From assembly GCA_015680685.1 (NCBI GenBank), contig MNCI01004113.1, positions 693,129 to 757,128 of the forward strand: a stretch of DNA of 64,000 nt. The letters are read 5' to 3'. The DNA comes from Gnetum montanum (Eukaryota > Streptophyta > Gnetopsida > Gnetales > Gnetaceae). Positions 36,050 through 47,600 of this stretch are shown here, piece after piece. A program made the translations under genes and the position numbers. The notes beneath the pieces are model-generated. The model was not told the DNA's origin, ran no database searches, and worked only from the letters and a program-made list of their open reading frames with translations. How positions within the stretch are numbered: the stretch's first letter is position 1; every line of letters starts with the position of its first letter.

Positions 36050-37130
36050 TTATGAGTTCTTAAAGACACTCATGAGGGCCCTTGTGGGGGTCATTACGCA
36101 AGGAGACGAACAACCATAAAAATATTTCTTGTAGGATATTATTGGCCTACATTATTTTGGGATGCTCATCATTTCATCCAATCTTGTGAGCACTACCAAC
36201 ATGATGGGGGAATGACTGCTAAAATGGAGGGTCCACAACAATGGATTCAACCTTTAGAACCCTTCGACATACGAGGAATTGATTTTATGGAGCCTATTAC
36301 ACTGATGTCCAATGGAAAAGGCTACATTGTTGTTGCTATTGGCTATTTTACCAAGTGGGTAGAAGCAGCCAATATTACGGACTATACATCATCTACCACT
36401 GCACTATTTGTTTAACAACAAATCATAAATAGGTTTGGTGCCTCATGCACTTATTTTTGATAATGGTACACATTTTACAGGTTTGACTTTTTGAAAGTTA
36501 ATGCAACGCTTAGGAGTTGAGCACAAACTAACTACACCATATCATCCTCAAGCGAATGGTCAAGCGGAAGTCACCAATAGGGAGATCACAAAAATATTGA
36601 CATGAACCATTAGCAAGTATAGGTGAGATTGGAGCACCAAACTGAATGATGCTCTCTAGGCATACCGCTCCACATGGAAACTCCCTATAGGGTACTCTCC
36701 CTATGAGTTAGTGTACGGTAGACTTCCGATGCTTCCTATTCAAGCAAAGTTCTATATACTATCCACAACATGTGACCTTAACCTTGACCTCAATCTAGCA
36801 CAAAAAGAATGGTTAATGAACCTTAACTTGCTAGATGAGAATTGACTAGCTGCCCTATCATCCAATGAACTACACAAGGCCTTTAACAAACAATGTCATG
36901 ACCTAAGGATTAGGAAAGTCAAATACCAACTAGAAGATAAGGTTCTTTATTGGAATCCCACACATGTACCACAATGAACTAAATTTCAAACATTGTGGGA
37001 AGGACCTTATATCATTCATGAAACTTTTTCTTCAGGGGCCATGATGATCTACAAACCTGAAAGCCCAAATAAGAAGTTATTGATCAACATCCAGCAAACC
37101 AAACCCTTCCATGAGCCTAAAACAGCCAGT
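36050..37130 (+). pseudogene. T3 integrase
   Basis: The zinc-domain remnant (36,060-36,200) is followed by PFDIRGIDFMEPITLMSNGK, FTKWVEAANI (first core Asp in GIDF), and then IFDNGTHFTG (second Asp) after a frame change near 36,440. The third residue is in QANGQAEVTNREI (Glu). The three catalytic acids are therefore still encoded. The C-terminal part reads LNDAL, YSPYELVYGRLP, then YWNPTHVPQ and LWEGPYIIHE (GPY/F-like). It is nearly the same as the T5 integrase on the minus strand at 63.3-64.0 kb. Stops remain at several positions. Confidence 0.85.
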
Positions 37131-39084
37131 ACTAATACTACCTCTATTGGTGAACAACCTTGCTTATTATTTTGGCTCTCCTCCTTTCAATTCAGACATG
37201 GGGGAGATGGCCATCAATGCTAATCATTCTAAGCCCTCAGTACCTTTTTTTTTTGTTTTACACATTTTTTTTACACATTGTTCATCTTTACTTATTTATG
37301 TGTTACACCATCGTTAACATTTTTACTATTTCTTTGTTTAATTTATTCTTATTCATCACATAATAAGTGCTCACAATGATGGGTTGTATTATAATAAGTG
37401 TTGATTACTAATGTCTGGTTTTTACCTTTGACTTTCAATGTTGATGCTAAGATATGGTTTCTTTTGATAAAACAGGCAATGAGTCCACGTCACCCAATTA
37501 TCCATGCAACTCTATGATCTCCCTTGTTCTGGAAATGTATTGTCCCTTTTCTAAGAAAACTTATTAATGAATTGGTGCCTTAGTACGCTTCAAACCAAGG
37601 AAAGATTCAAATGGATGGAAAAGGGTGTAGACTCAAGGGGATTCGATGCATTTGTGTTGGCTATTCTTTTGGGTACTTGGATGTTTTTCATAGGTTTTTT
37701 TCCATCCCACTCTTGACCAAATATCAGGGAGTTAACTAAATCAAATAATTCTTTACATGGTGTGGTTCTCACATTCATAAAAAAAGAAAAAAATTGGTGA
37801 GAATTCAAAGCACACCCATTAGACATAATAAAGAAACATGGGCTACAAGCACTAGTTATGGCACTAGAAATACATGTTACCCATGTCTGAAGGTTTCCTC
37901 TAACTAAGGCCCCTTCTCACTTCTTGCTTCTTCTTTTGTTGGGATGGTGGTGGCTCTACGGATGCATTCTTATTACTTTGGGAGGATGGGTTGGTCAAGT
38001 GTGTTGATGTGAGGTCACTGGATGTGGATAGTTGAATCTAGATTTAGACAGAATTTTATTAAGTCACCTTAACCACATATTACACATGAGACTTTACACA
38101 ACCTAAATTTTTGGGTTTCCATTCCATTCTCTCCTCTCTTTCCACATTTCTTTCCACATTCCAACTCATTTCCAGTTTTATGATAAGTCTATATCTTGGT
38201 TAATGCATTGTTAGTCTTTGGTAAAACTCTTGTGGATAAGTTCTTAACCTTTGTTTCCATATGTCATTCTGAGAGCCCATAGACTCTTTTGTTTGTAGGT
38301 TTGTTAAGGAATTTAGGGCATGAGCTTGCTTTGTGGAGGACCCAATGGCATTCCTTTTTGGTGTAATTATTAAGCTCTTTCCCTTCAACATTTCTTGTAA
38401 TCAATTATTTCTCATTCACCCAATCAATGACATCCATTTTTTTTGGCTTCACCATTGTTATTTCTCTTATCCTTCTTGTTCTTTAAAGTTTTCCACGCTA
38501 TTGCTACTGGAGGTTCGCTCTTAGTCATGGGAGTCCTATCACAAATTTTTCCATTCCATAATTATATTAGCCCTATACCTTGGGTAGTTATCATTCATAA
38601 ACCTCTAACCTAGTATCTGTCATATTCACAATCTAGCCAATGTGCTTTATATCGAGGCAAGGTGTCAGCTGCTTTAGGTTTTATCTAACCTTGCTAATTC
38701 GTGTGTTGTGTGTGTAGATGGCGATTACATGAAAAATGGACTAGGATAAGAGGGAGCACTTAGGATGGACTGGAGTTGGAGCATTTACGCAAGGAACAAG
38801 TTTGGACATGTGGCTATGGATGAACAATAGTGTGCACAATTTCAACATCGGTAGCAACGTGCCTCTCTCTCTCTCTCTTCAAGCTATCGAATGAGGGTCT
38901 GGATGTTATCTATGCACAATGTTCACCACAATGGGCATGAACACCAATGTTGTAATATATTTATTGATCTGTTCCTCAAGCACTCTGAGTCTGTCATCCC
39001 ATGTCATCATCAGTTGTCATTCAGTCAATAATCCCATACCTTCCCAATATTTTGTAAGGAACTCAAGGATAAGTTTTCATTCAG
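37131..39084 (+). other. T3 3' noncoding region
   Basis: About 1.95 kb without a credible frame. It includes a ~120-bp block (37,790-37,915) conserved in T4 and T5, and a (CT)8 run at 38,863-38,878. No envelope-like protein is seen, unlike some Athila elements. Confidence 0.7.
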
Positions 39085-39095
39085 TCGTGGGGGTA
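39085..39095 (+). other. T3 polypurine tract
   Basis: GTCGTGGGGGTA-like G-rich run immediately before the TGATGA start of the 3' LTR. T4 and T5 have TACCTCC or TACCCCC (complement) at the matching place. Confidence 0.7.
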
Positions 39096-39936
39096 TGATG
39101 AGCCATGATATCAGGGCCACGATATCATGTCCATAATATTAGGTCTGCAATATCAAATCCAAGCGATATCAGACATCCAATATTAGGACCTATCTTGTTG
39201 CCTATAAATAAGAGGCGGGCACACTTGGTTTGGCAGTTAGTTCTTAGTCCATTACCCAAACTCTTGTAGTTTCTCCCTCTCAAAGTTAGATTTATTTCTG
39301 AGTGCCCGTAGTAGAAGTCATAAAGTAAACATATATTTATTCAAGCATTGTGTACCTAAGCACACCTTGTGTTTAGAAATAAAGAAGAACTTTGTGATAA
39401 AACTTCCTGCATTCATAATAGCTTATCTCTCACCCTTAATGCTATTTATAGTTCTTTAAAGCTTTCATTAGTTAATTACTGTTGCTTTTATTGATTCATT
39501 AATTTTCACAAGTAAGCACAGTTAGTATGACCTCTTTGAGCATGCATGGAACACTTGGTAACCCAGTAATGATTAGCGTTTGGTAATCCCAAGAGTGTTA
39601 AACTAGTTTAGGATGTGTATGGAAAGTGGGAGAAAATGCTGGTGTTAGGACTAGTTAGGACCTAGCTGATTAGTTAATTTAAATTAGTTATTCAATTAAT
39701 TCACTTCTTCCCTCTTTAGCACCATGACATAAAACATAAAAAGCATAAAAATCATATACCTCAAGTTTATTTAACCATACAATCGTGCCGTATGAGTAAG
39801 CTTGGGAAGACAACGATCACCTAACCAATCCTTGTTCTATGAAGGTGCATAAGCACTTAGTCCTTAGAGTTCAACTGGACCAAACGTAATGCTCGTATTC
39901 ATATGGTTGAGTGTAGGGGTACCTCACCGTTCATCA
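39096..39936 (+). repeat. T3 3' LTR
   Basis: It begins TGATGA and ends TCATCA, and aligns throughout with 30,025-30,841. It is slightly longer, mostly from extra GATATC-type units before the TATA box. Confidence 0.95.
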
Positions 39937-39941
39937 CTAGC
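39937..39941. repeat. T3 target-site duplication, right copy (CTAGC)
   Basis: Identical to 30,020-30,024. Confidence 0.9.
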
Positions 39942-40003
39942 CTATCTTATAACCAACTTTAACCTAATATGATTTAATAAACTATGAACTATATATAATA
40001 AGA

Positions 40004-40022
40004 GGCCCTCCTTCTAGCACTA
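40004..40022 (-). other. T2 primer-binding site candidate
   Basis: The minus strand reads TAGTGCTAGAAGGAGGGCC, nine bases inside the 5' LTR border. With TAG for TGG it would complement a tRNA 3' end with CCA. I could not assign the tRNA. Confidence 0.4.
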
Positions 40023-40030
40023 GAATAAGC

Positions 40031-43000
40031 TATTGTAGCATGTTTCTTCCTCTAGCATCAATTAAAGATTTTCTTTTTATAATAGGAATCCCCTGCTAAT
40101 GCTAGTAAAAGTAGGAAACAACTTTTTATGATTACTCATTTTAGGTGGTTGTTGGTTGTTGGTCCCACTAAGGCATGAATACCCCCCAAATAGCCTCTAT
40201 TGGTGTTTAATAGGCTAAATGTGACTCAAAGTATATAATAAGAAAGATTTATGTAGGTAAATATGAAGATCAAACTTAAGATTTTTTTTTCTTATATGTA
40301 ATTGGTATCTATCTTCTCTAATTGTCTTTTAGCATGATTTGAAAGAATTGAATAGCTCTCCTACAAGTTTAGCTTTTATTTCATGCACAACACACATATA
40401 ATAAATGGATGATTTTATAGAAAATGTTAATCTCAAATTCTAAACTTTCTACTAGCTAACTTTTCAAAAGTAAAATTACAAAAGCTTTACTAAATAAAGC
40501 AAGAAACTGCAAAAATAAAATTATTCATAAAGCTTAACAAAACTTGAAGATAACAATTGTTGTGTGCTAGACTAGTTAAGGACTAATACTTATAAAAGCT
40601 ATCTCATCCAACCAAAATAAAAAAAAATAAGATAAACCTTAGCTCATAGAGAAAATAGCCTATTCCAAAACTAACAATCCATTGATGTGTGGCTTTATGG
40701 ATTTCAAGCTAAACAAAAGGTAAAGCTAACCAACTAAAATACAAGATGAACAACTAAGCTAAAAGAGACAGAGAAACCTATTTAAAATGTCATTTTGTAT
40801 CTTAATTCTTTTCTTTTCTACTTCTACTACTTCCCTTGATGCTCCCAAAAAATCATCCCTATTAAAAAAATCAACTCTAGGCTTTTTAGAGTAACCTCTA
40901 GTAGTTACAATTATTATGAAAGTCTAAAGCTCCATATGCTATGAATGTAGGTTGTGGGATCATTTCTTGGTGAATTTTCTTCATTCTTTGCATCTAGGAC
41001 AACTATTTAGATAAATTCCCATGATAGAGAAGAGCTTTAAAGCTTGATTTATTATACCTATCATTAAGCTTCCATTGTCTAATTTCCATGTAACTAATTT
41101 AGTTGGTGAATTCACTTGTCTTTGCTAAAGAAGTTTCCACCTTGATTTTAGTGATGACTCTAGTAAATTTTAACTGCATGATTCATGAATCTAACTTAGC
41201 TTTATCGAGCTTCTTTGAGCACCTATTTCTCTTGTAATTGATTCATTTATGAAGTTTGTTAAAATCATCAAGTAGCTTCCATGTAGGTTTTGAATCTGTG
41301 ATTTTGGTAATGGTCCTGTTTGTTCTAAGATAACAACCATTCTTTCAACATAAGTTTAGCTCTAAGTTAAATTGACATTTTTGACATTTCTCTATTTTAA
41401 GCCTAAATACCAATTTTATTCTTTAATGTTGGCTTTGTATGTTTATGGTAGCTTTGTACTTATGGAAAATCTATGCTTTAATGGTGGTGGCTCTACTCTA
41501 GATTGGATTCTATTTATGGCTTATGTTTTTGCTAACTTCAAGAGTAGAGCCTTTTTGAATTTGTTCATAAATTTATTTTTGGTTCATTATATGGAGGATT
41601 TAACATGGTGGAATGATTGTGGAGCTACTTTGTAGATCTAATAATTTATTCTTTATGCTACATTCTAGCCTGCTAAGTGAGGTAAATAGCTTTTGTAGGC
41701 CTATAGTACTAATGTGGAAGAGTGTTCATGGGGATGACATGGTAGATGAAGCATTTAGATGGAGCTTTCTTCATTTAGATGAAGTATGAGCATTATATAG
41801 ATGCTAATGTGATAGATGAAGCTATGTAGGTGAAGCTTTTTCATCTAGATGAAATCTACACTTCATCTACTTGCTAACATGGTGATGTTGATGTGGTAGT
41901 TAGATGGAAATTTTCCATCTACATAAAAAAATGCAATCTTCAAATGGGAAGGCAAGAAATGACGGTGATGGTTGTGGTAGTGGCAATAGTGAAAAAATGG
42001 CAATGCATCATAAGACAAAAAATGCATTTGTAGCTATGCAGCAAGGAAAGTGATGTGGTGACCACAGAGATAGTGGGAGGCTCTGAGTGCCATGTGCCTT
42101 CCATAATGTCATTGTGGTGCAATGGCACAACCACAAAAGAAAGGTTAGTCTAGCACTGGAAACTTAAAATATGTGTTTATCCTATAGTCATGAAAAAAGG
42201 ATTCGTGTGGCACAAATTTAAGAATGCTAGTGACAATGTCTAGAACTGCAAGAAATGGTGGAGGTAGTGAAAACATGTGATATCAATAGCATGCCATAAA
42301 GAATAACTAGTAGAGGTAGTGGTGAGGAAGGGCATGAAAAGCTTTTCCTTCTTTCATCTAGATAGAAAATTGACACAATAGCTAAAGAAAAGATGATGTG
42401 GAAGATGAGGTTATCTAGATAGGGTTTTCCATCTAGATGGAAATGTACCTTATCATTTCAAATTTTCAAGTAGACTCATGTGGTGTTCACTCCAATAGTT
42501 TACGTGAATGATTAAAAGAGCACAAACATATTTTTCTTTTTCAATTTAGATGAAAAGTCATTGCTCCAACTAAAGGCTTAAAACTAACTTCACTATCCAA
42601 AACATCTTTTAAACATGATGATATTTCAACCTATCTAGATGCGAGTAATGCATCTAGATAGAATGTGCTCCTCGTGATAGCTTAAGTATCATAAAAGCTT
42701 TACAGATAAGATCAAATTTGAATTCACCTCACACTTGGATGTATGGCACATCCTCAAGTAGAATTCCTTGAACTATTTCTACTTTTGTGAGCTTCCTTCA
42801 CAAGATGACATGGCAGAACTTATCAAACTCTTCTTCCTAAAAAAACTTATGATCCATAAAACCATATTAGGATAGATTCTTCATTTTGTTCATTACTGAA
42901 AAAAATCATCCACTAAACTAGCTAAAGTGCTTAAAACCCCTTTTTCTACTTGAGCTTTATTTCTTTAAAATTAGGGTTTCTTAACTATCGGTTCTAATTC

Positions 43001-43287
43001 CTGCTACCATTAAATTGGTTTTTAAGCTCCATGATTTCATGTTAAATGAGCTTAACTTCTTTCCAATTAAGGATTTGGAGTTTTAACGGGTATAAGCTTT
43101 GTTCTTGATATTCAATTAATTTTCACAGTGTCTTATTTAACTCAAAAACTCTAAATTTTTTGATTTTTTTTCTTGTGGTATTAATTTTCATAGTGTCTTA
43201 TTTTTTTATTGGCAATGTCAGAAGAATTGAGCTTGTAATTATATAGTTAAAGCTATTCCATGTAAATGGTAAATTATTGCACCAACA
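40031..43287 (-). repeat. T2 5' LTR
   Basis: Partner of 20,299-23,738, in the same order throughout. It starts TATTGTAGC on the plus strand and ends CACCAACA next to the CTTAG duplication. Only three hairpin units remain (41,756, 41,826, 41,901). A plus-strand frame at 41,372-41,635 is treated as chance. Confidence 0.85.
41756..41925. repeat. Hairpin array in T2 5' LTR (3 units)
   Basis: Units begin near 41,756, 41,826 and 41,901. The third has TAGATGGAAATTTTCCATCT intact. Compare five units in the other LTR. Confidence 0.8.
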
Positions 43288-43292
43288 CTTAG
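43288..43292. repeat. T2 target-site duplication, right copy (CTTAG)
   Basis: Identical to 20,294-20,298. Both copies carry TAG at the codon that is usually Trp in the gypsy integrase PW motif. Confidence 0.8.
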
Positions 43293-43763
43293 GAAAGTGC
43301 TTCTTTAGATTTTGTTTATGGCATTCCAAAGATAAGATCTAGTCATGATTCTATACTTGCTATTATAGATATATTTACTAAGATGGCTTATTTTATTTCA
43401 TGCAAGAGAAGTAGTGATGGTTTCTATATTTCTCATTTATTCTTTCAACATGTAGTAAGATTACATGGTATTTCTTTGAACATTGTGAGTGATAGGAATG
43501 TCAAGTTCACTAGTTACTTTTGGAGGTTACTTTGGAAATTTCTTGGAACCAAATTTTTCTTTTCTATAACCTCTCATCCTAAAACTGATAAGAAAATTGA
43601 ATTAATATTAAGATGTTATGTAAGGATTAGCCTCAAAGATGGAAAAATATGTTGGTCTATGTTAAGTTTTCATTCAATAATGTTTCCCATTCTAGCATTG
43701 GTAAGAGTCTTTTATGGTAAATCATTACTAGGCCATCAAGACTACCAAAAAAAGCATAAATAA
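43293..43763 (+). pseudogene. T1 integrase catalytic core (3' part)
   Basis: The frame picks up exactly where T1 stops at 20,298: ESASLDFVYGIPK, then DSILAIIDIFTKMAYFISCK (first Asp), FFQHVVRLHGISLNIVSDRN (second Asp), and SHPKTDKKIELI (Glu in the TDGQTE-like position). All three catalytic acids are encoded in one 126-codon open stretch at 43,383-43,763. The tail ALVRVFYGKSLLGHQ-like matches the VYG region. The wording is chromoviral, unlike T2 and T3. A C-terminal chromodomain is not recognisable beyond 43,763. Confidence 0.8.
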
Positions 43764-44160
43764 TACATGCCCTAAAGGAGCATGATTTAACAAAACATTA
43801 ACATTAAGCTCTACATAACCAATACTTCAATGCAAGATCTTGATAAGACATCCTACCTTCAAAAAGAAAGGATTAGTTCAACATAGCTACATGGTGATGA
43901 ATAACAAGATCTCAAATTATCCTAAAGATAATTATGGACAATGATACTCCGAGGGTTAATTTTCTTGCATCACATGTTAGAATTTAATTCAAAGCAACAT
44001 AATCACTTGGGAACAACATGGCATATGATCATACACTAAAATCTAAACATGGTTAGTTATTATTAGGTTTATAATAGAACACATAAAATATACATCAAGT
44101 TATTCATGCTCATGATAGATGTAGACCATCAATAGTATTGAAAAATGTGAGATCTTCTTT
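43764..44160 (+). other. Eroded sequence downstream of T1 integrase
   Basis: Possibly the integrase C-terminal tail and 3' region of T1 (an HSYMVMNNKI-like segment near 43,885), but no 3' LTR resembling 14,495-15,279 was found before T4 begins. Confidence 0.35.
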
Positions 44161-44165
44161 ACCAT
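44161..44165. repeat. T4 target-site duplication, left copy (ACCAT)
   Basis: Identical to 50,697-50,701. Confidence 0.9.
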
Positions 44166-45099
44166 TGATGAGCAATGAGGTACCCCTACATCCAACCATA
44201 TGAATCAAAAGTGTTCACGCATGATTTGGTCAAATTCTATGGATGGGACTAGTTGTGGAATCTAGATCACTATGCCTTGATCACAGTTCACTGACTTCCC
44301 ACTTGGACTAGTGGTAGCTTTGTTACATATCATTTAGTCTAGAGTGAGGCATATGATTTTTATTATTTTATATTTTATTATTCTATGATTAACAATAAGT
44401 TGAAACTCAATTTATAATCACTTCAACTAATATAATTGCTAATTAATAATCAACTACCCTAACATAAGTATCCAATCCAACTTCCAGTGCACATCCTAAA
44501 CACATATAACATTGTTGGGTTACCAAACTTTAAGTGTTGCTAGGATTACCAAGAGTCATACACATGCTCAAAGTGATCATACTTATGTGCTTAATTAATT
44601 AACATGCATTAAAATGTAAATATTAACTAAGTACATGAAAACTAAATTGCATGGAAAGTAAATCTAATTTAAGTCAAACTACGACAATGAATAAGAATCA
44701 ATCTTGATCTTATTTCTATTCAGGTACAATGCCACTTGAATAAGACTCCATACAACTAATTCAAATCCACTCTATGGGTAGTCACTAATTGTTTTGTAAG
44801 ATTATGGAATAAAACTATAAGAGTTTAGCTACTCTATTGATAAAACTATGAAAAACTAATGCAAAACTATTGAAACTACTGTCAAAATTATGCATCCAAG
44901 TGCTATATTTATAGGCTAGTGTATACCCCATGATATCAAATATCTGACATCGTGTCCTAGGCTTTGACATTGGATACCCAATGTTGAGGCTTTGACACCA
45001 AATACCTGATATTAGGGCCTTGTTATCAAAGCCTTGTTATTAGAGCCAACCAAAAAGTTGAATTTTTATTAGATAACCTAACCAACAGATGATTCATCA
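44166..45099 (-). repeat. T4 3' LTR
   Basis: The plus-strand start TGATGAGCAATGAGGTACC matches the complement of the T3 LTR end, and it ends TTCATCA. It aligns with 49,722-50,696. Three U3 motif units lie at 44,931-45,018, beside a TATA-like TATATTTATA at 44,902-44,913. Confidence 0.9.
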
Positions 45100-45115
45100 T
45101 ACCTCCACAACTGAA
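45100..45115 (-). other. T4 polypurine tract
   Basis: The minus strand reads TTGTGGAGGTA just before the 3' LTR. Confidence 0.6.
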
Positions 45116-47600
45116 TAAAAACTCATTCTCAAGTTAACAAGATAGGACCAAGCTTTCTTTACAAAATTGGGAAGGTATGGAATTATTGAGTGATGCTAAC
45201 TATTGACTGACTCTAACTACTACATCACAAAATTTTATTCAAGTAGATGCATACAAAATGAAAGAGTGACAAAAAGATTGGATAGTTTTTGAAGATTACA
45301 AAATTTGCAGAGGTCTTCAAGAATCTGTTGAAGATGATTCTTCATGTTTCCGCTAGCGGTGACATACTTCCAACCTTAATTATTATGTTAATTCTCTAGT
45401 TATATAGAACATTCTTAAAGGATGGACTAAAATTTCCTCTCATCGTCCCATGGATCTAGCAAACATGTGATGCTTGAGATGCTATATTGTATGTGCTATG
45501 ATTTGTCCATGTTCATATCCTCCATTGTCCCTCTCTTGGCTTTGTTTTTGTGCCTGCCAAAAGGCCTTCTTCTTTAGATGTTTCTTTTAGCATCACCTAC
45601 AATCACCAAAGGATCAACATTAGTTGTGGTAAATTTTTCTTAATAATTAACCCTTGTTGGATCCCTTAGTTTTCTTTTAAGAACAAGGTGATTATAGCAT
45701 ACTATGCCCAAGGCTATGAGGCAACTAAAATCATCAAGCTATTTACATTATTTTGATCAATTACTATTAGTTACCATGATGTTCACAAATAGGATGTTGG
45801 AAAAATTTTAAAGCAAGCATCCCTAGCCCCCATGACTAATAATAGTAACTCCATAAGCACATAGGATTTTGAATAATTAAAATCAAAGGTCTAATTCATA
45901 AGATGACCAAGAAATATTAATGGATATGGAAATAGAAAAATAGGAAAAATTAATGAAAATATAAGAAGTAGTCCCAAAATCATGCATAAATTTAGGGAAA
46001 TCATCATTGATGTTTTGGAAGATGTGAACGTTAGTTCAAAGCCATGATCAACAAAAGTTATGCAAGTGGGTCCTCCCCAAAGTAGGCTCCTACCATAATG
46101 CCCTTGCATAACCACTTCTATAGATGTCCATGTGCACCCAAGAAGTTAAATGTGTAGACCATGCCTTTGTTCCAAACAACACACAACTGTTGTGGTTAGG
46201 ATTTTGCACTATACTACACAAAACCAAAAGGCTCATAATTGCATGTAGTAGTGAGGTGAATAATGAAATGAGAAGGAATTGCAGAAATCGAGATGTAAGG
46301 TACTTAACCATGTTCACAATAGGTTCTTGTGACAAGTGTGATTAAAATGATCAACATACATATCCATCTAAGTTCATACCAAGTCCATACCATGAATAGT
46401 GACGTTGCATTGATGTGTTCCATCCTACCAACCATCATGAATCCACAACCACCTGAAAGAACAATCATCACTCCAAAAGGAGAAGACAAGAGAAGAAGGA
46501 AGGAAGTGCCTTAGTTAGAGGGGTGCCTTCAGGCATGGGTAACATGTCTTTCCAGCCCCATAACCAATGCTGGTAACCCATTATTGTGTCCAAGGGATGT
46601 GCTTTGAATTCCCATAATTTTTTATTATTATTTTTCTTTTCCCCCTTCTTTTTATTTTTTATTTTTTTGGATGGGAACCACACCATGCAAAGACAAAGCT
46701 TCCTTTTTATTAGTTAATGGGGAGTGATGATACATTCCAAGAGGAGTCATAAGCCACATGAAGGAAGTCAAGAAGAGAATCCAACAACTCCCCTTGAGGT
46801 CACACCCTCTGACATTCCCACTTGGTCATTCCCTCTTTCTTCAAGGTACAATGATCATTGATTAATCTTAGTTTCATAAAAGAAGAACCAAATTGTTTCC
46901 ATGAAAAAGACCTTTTATTCAAAGAACTAGAGGGATGGATGAGGTGGTCTCACTACTTTATATAATTACTTACCCAATCATCTTGATAGCATATCACAAA
47001 AAACCCAACACATAGCATTGGCTTCTGCATCATGACTTAGCAACTTTATTAATAAAAACATAAAATACATTCATAAAACATAAATAGAATGACTCAAGAA
47101 AAGAGAAAATTAAAAAGAAAAGAAAAATATTAAGAAATGAAAAAAATATGAACAATTAGAAAATTCTAGAGCTGATAAGCAAATAAGTTACTTCCATGCA
47201 TCTTTGAGATAGTTTTATATTCTCATTTTCAAGCCACCAAGTGTCTTTTGGTTTAGTGGCTACTGTGTAGACTAGGTTTTTCTTACACACTTGCTCCTAA
47301 ACTTTATGGTGGGCTAGTATAGGGGTTGTGTTAATATTTTGAACTTCTAACCCACAACTACATCCTTTATCATTATTGGTAATGCATGGATTCTTCTATC
47401 TCTCCACAATGATAAGTTTATCATTTATGCCATGTGTTGGAGTGGTGATGATTATTGGCTTTTGTGTATGATTATAAGACATCATTTTTTTGAGGAAGGT
47501 TATTACATTAGATTGGCCTTGTGCTAGTTCAAGTGATGTAGTAGGTCCATGAGTGTTTTGCTTCAGCTTACGACCTTTCCTCTAGAAGGGACATTTCCAA
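45116..47600 (-). other. T4 3' noncoding region
   Basis: No pol-like reading was found on either strand. Open frames at 45,891-46,690 on both strands overlap each other and show no family resemblance. The segment 46,070-46,115 matches T5 at 61,968-62,022, and 46,500-46,690 matches T3 and T5 blocks. Confidence 0.65.
46500..46690 (-). repeat. Conserved 3' noncoding block, T4 copy
   Basis: Plus-strand landmarks are CCTTAGTTAGAGGGG, CTTCAGGCATGGGTAACATG, GGGATGTGCTTTGAATTCCC and GGGAACCACACCATGCAAAG. They occur in the same order at 62,405-62,580 (T5) and, complemented, at 37,740-37,915 (T3). Confidence 0.85.

Larger units (their letters stand above)
30025..39936 (+). mobile_element. T3: Athila-like Ty3/gypsy element, complete but inactivated
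   Basis: A 9.9-kb plus-strand element with two LTRs, a tRNA-Asp-type primer site, gag, protease, RT, RNase H, integrase, a ~1.9-kb 3' noncoding region and a G-rich polypurine tract. Perfect CTAGC duplications and TGATGA/TCATCA ends fix its borders. It lies in the leader of T2. RT and integrase wording (FLDGYSGYNQIQIAPED, FGLCNAPSMFQ) places it near Athila in the non-chromoviral branch. No envelope-like frame is visible. Numerous stops make it inactive. Confidence 0.9.
20299..43287 (-). mobile_element. T2: Tat/Ogre-like Ty3/gypsy element (split by T3)
   Basis: A minus-strand element inserted in T1 integrase and bounded by CTTAG duplications. Without T3 it is about 13 kb. Its LTRs are long (3,440 and 3,257 bp), with ends near TGTTG/CAACA after allowing one or two point changes. 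Internal order on the minus strand is gag, protease, RNase HI, RT, gypsy RNase H, integrase, unknown frame. A second RNase H plus long LTRs fits the Tat branch. Frameshifts and stops are frequent and the protease Asp is lost, so it is dead. Confidence 0.8.
14495..43763 (+). mobile_element. T1: decayed chromovirus-like Ty3/gypsy element, split by T2
   Basis: The outermost element of the nest, on the plus strand. It has a 5' LTR (14,495-15,279), an iMet-type primer site, a gag remnant, then RNase H and the integrase zinc domain (19,640-20,298). After the T2 insertion, the integrase core resumes at 43,288. The integrase reads like the chromovirus branch (YxxP-x-DGQTE-type core motifs). Protease and RT are not visible: an unrelated ~3.4 kb stretch (16,210-19,630) stands where they should be. 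No 3' LTR was found, so the true right end is unknown. Stops occur throughout. Confidence 0.75.

Noticed and set aside
37131-39084. Envelope-like ORF in T3, as in some Athila elements
   Set aside because: No open frame over about 80 codons and no signal or membrane pattern in the right strand and place.
45891-46690. Overlapping frames on both strands of T4 as genes
   Set aside because: They lie in the 3' noncoding region shared with T3 and T5, where equivalent frames are not preserved.
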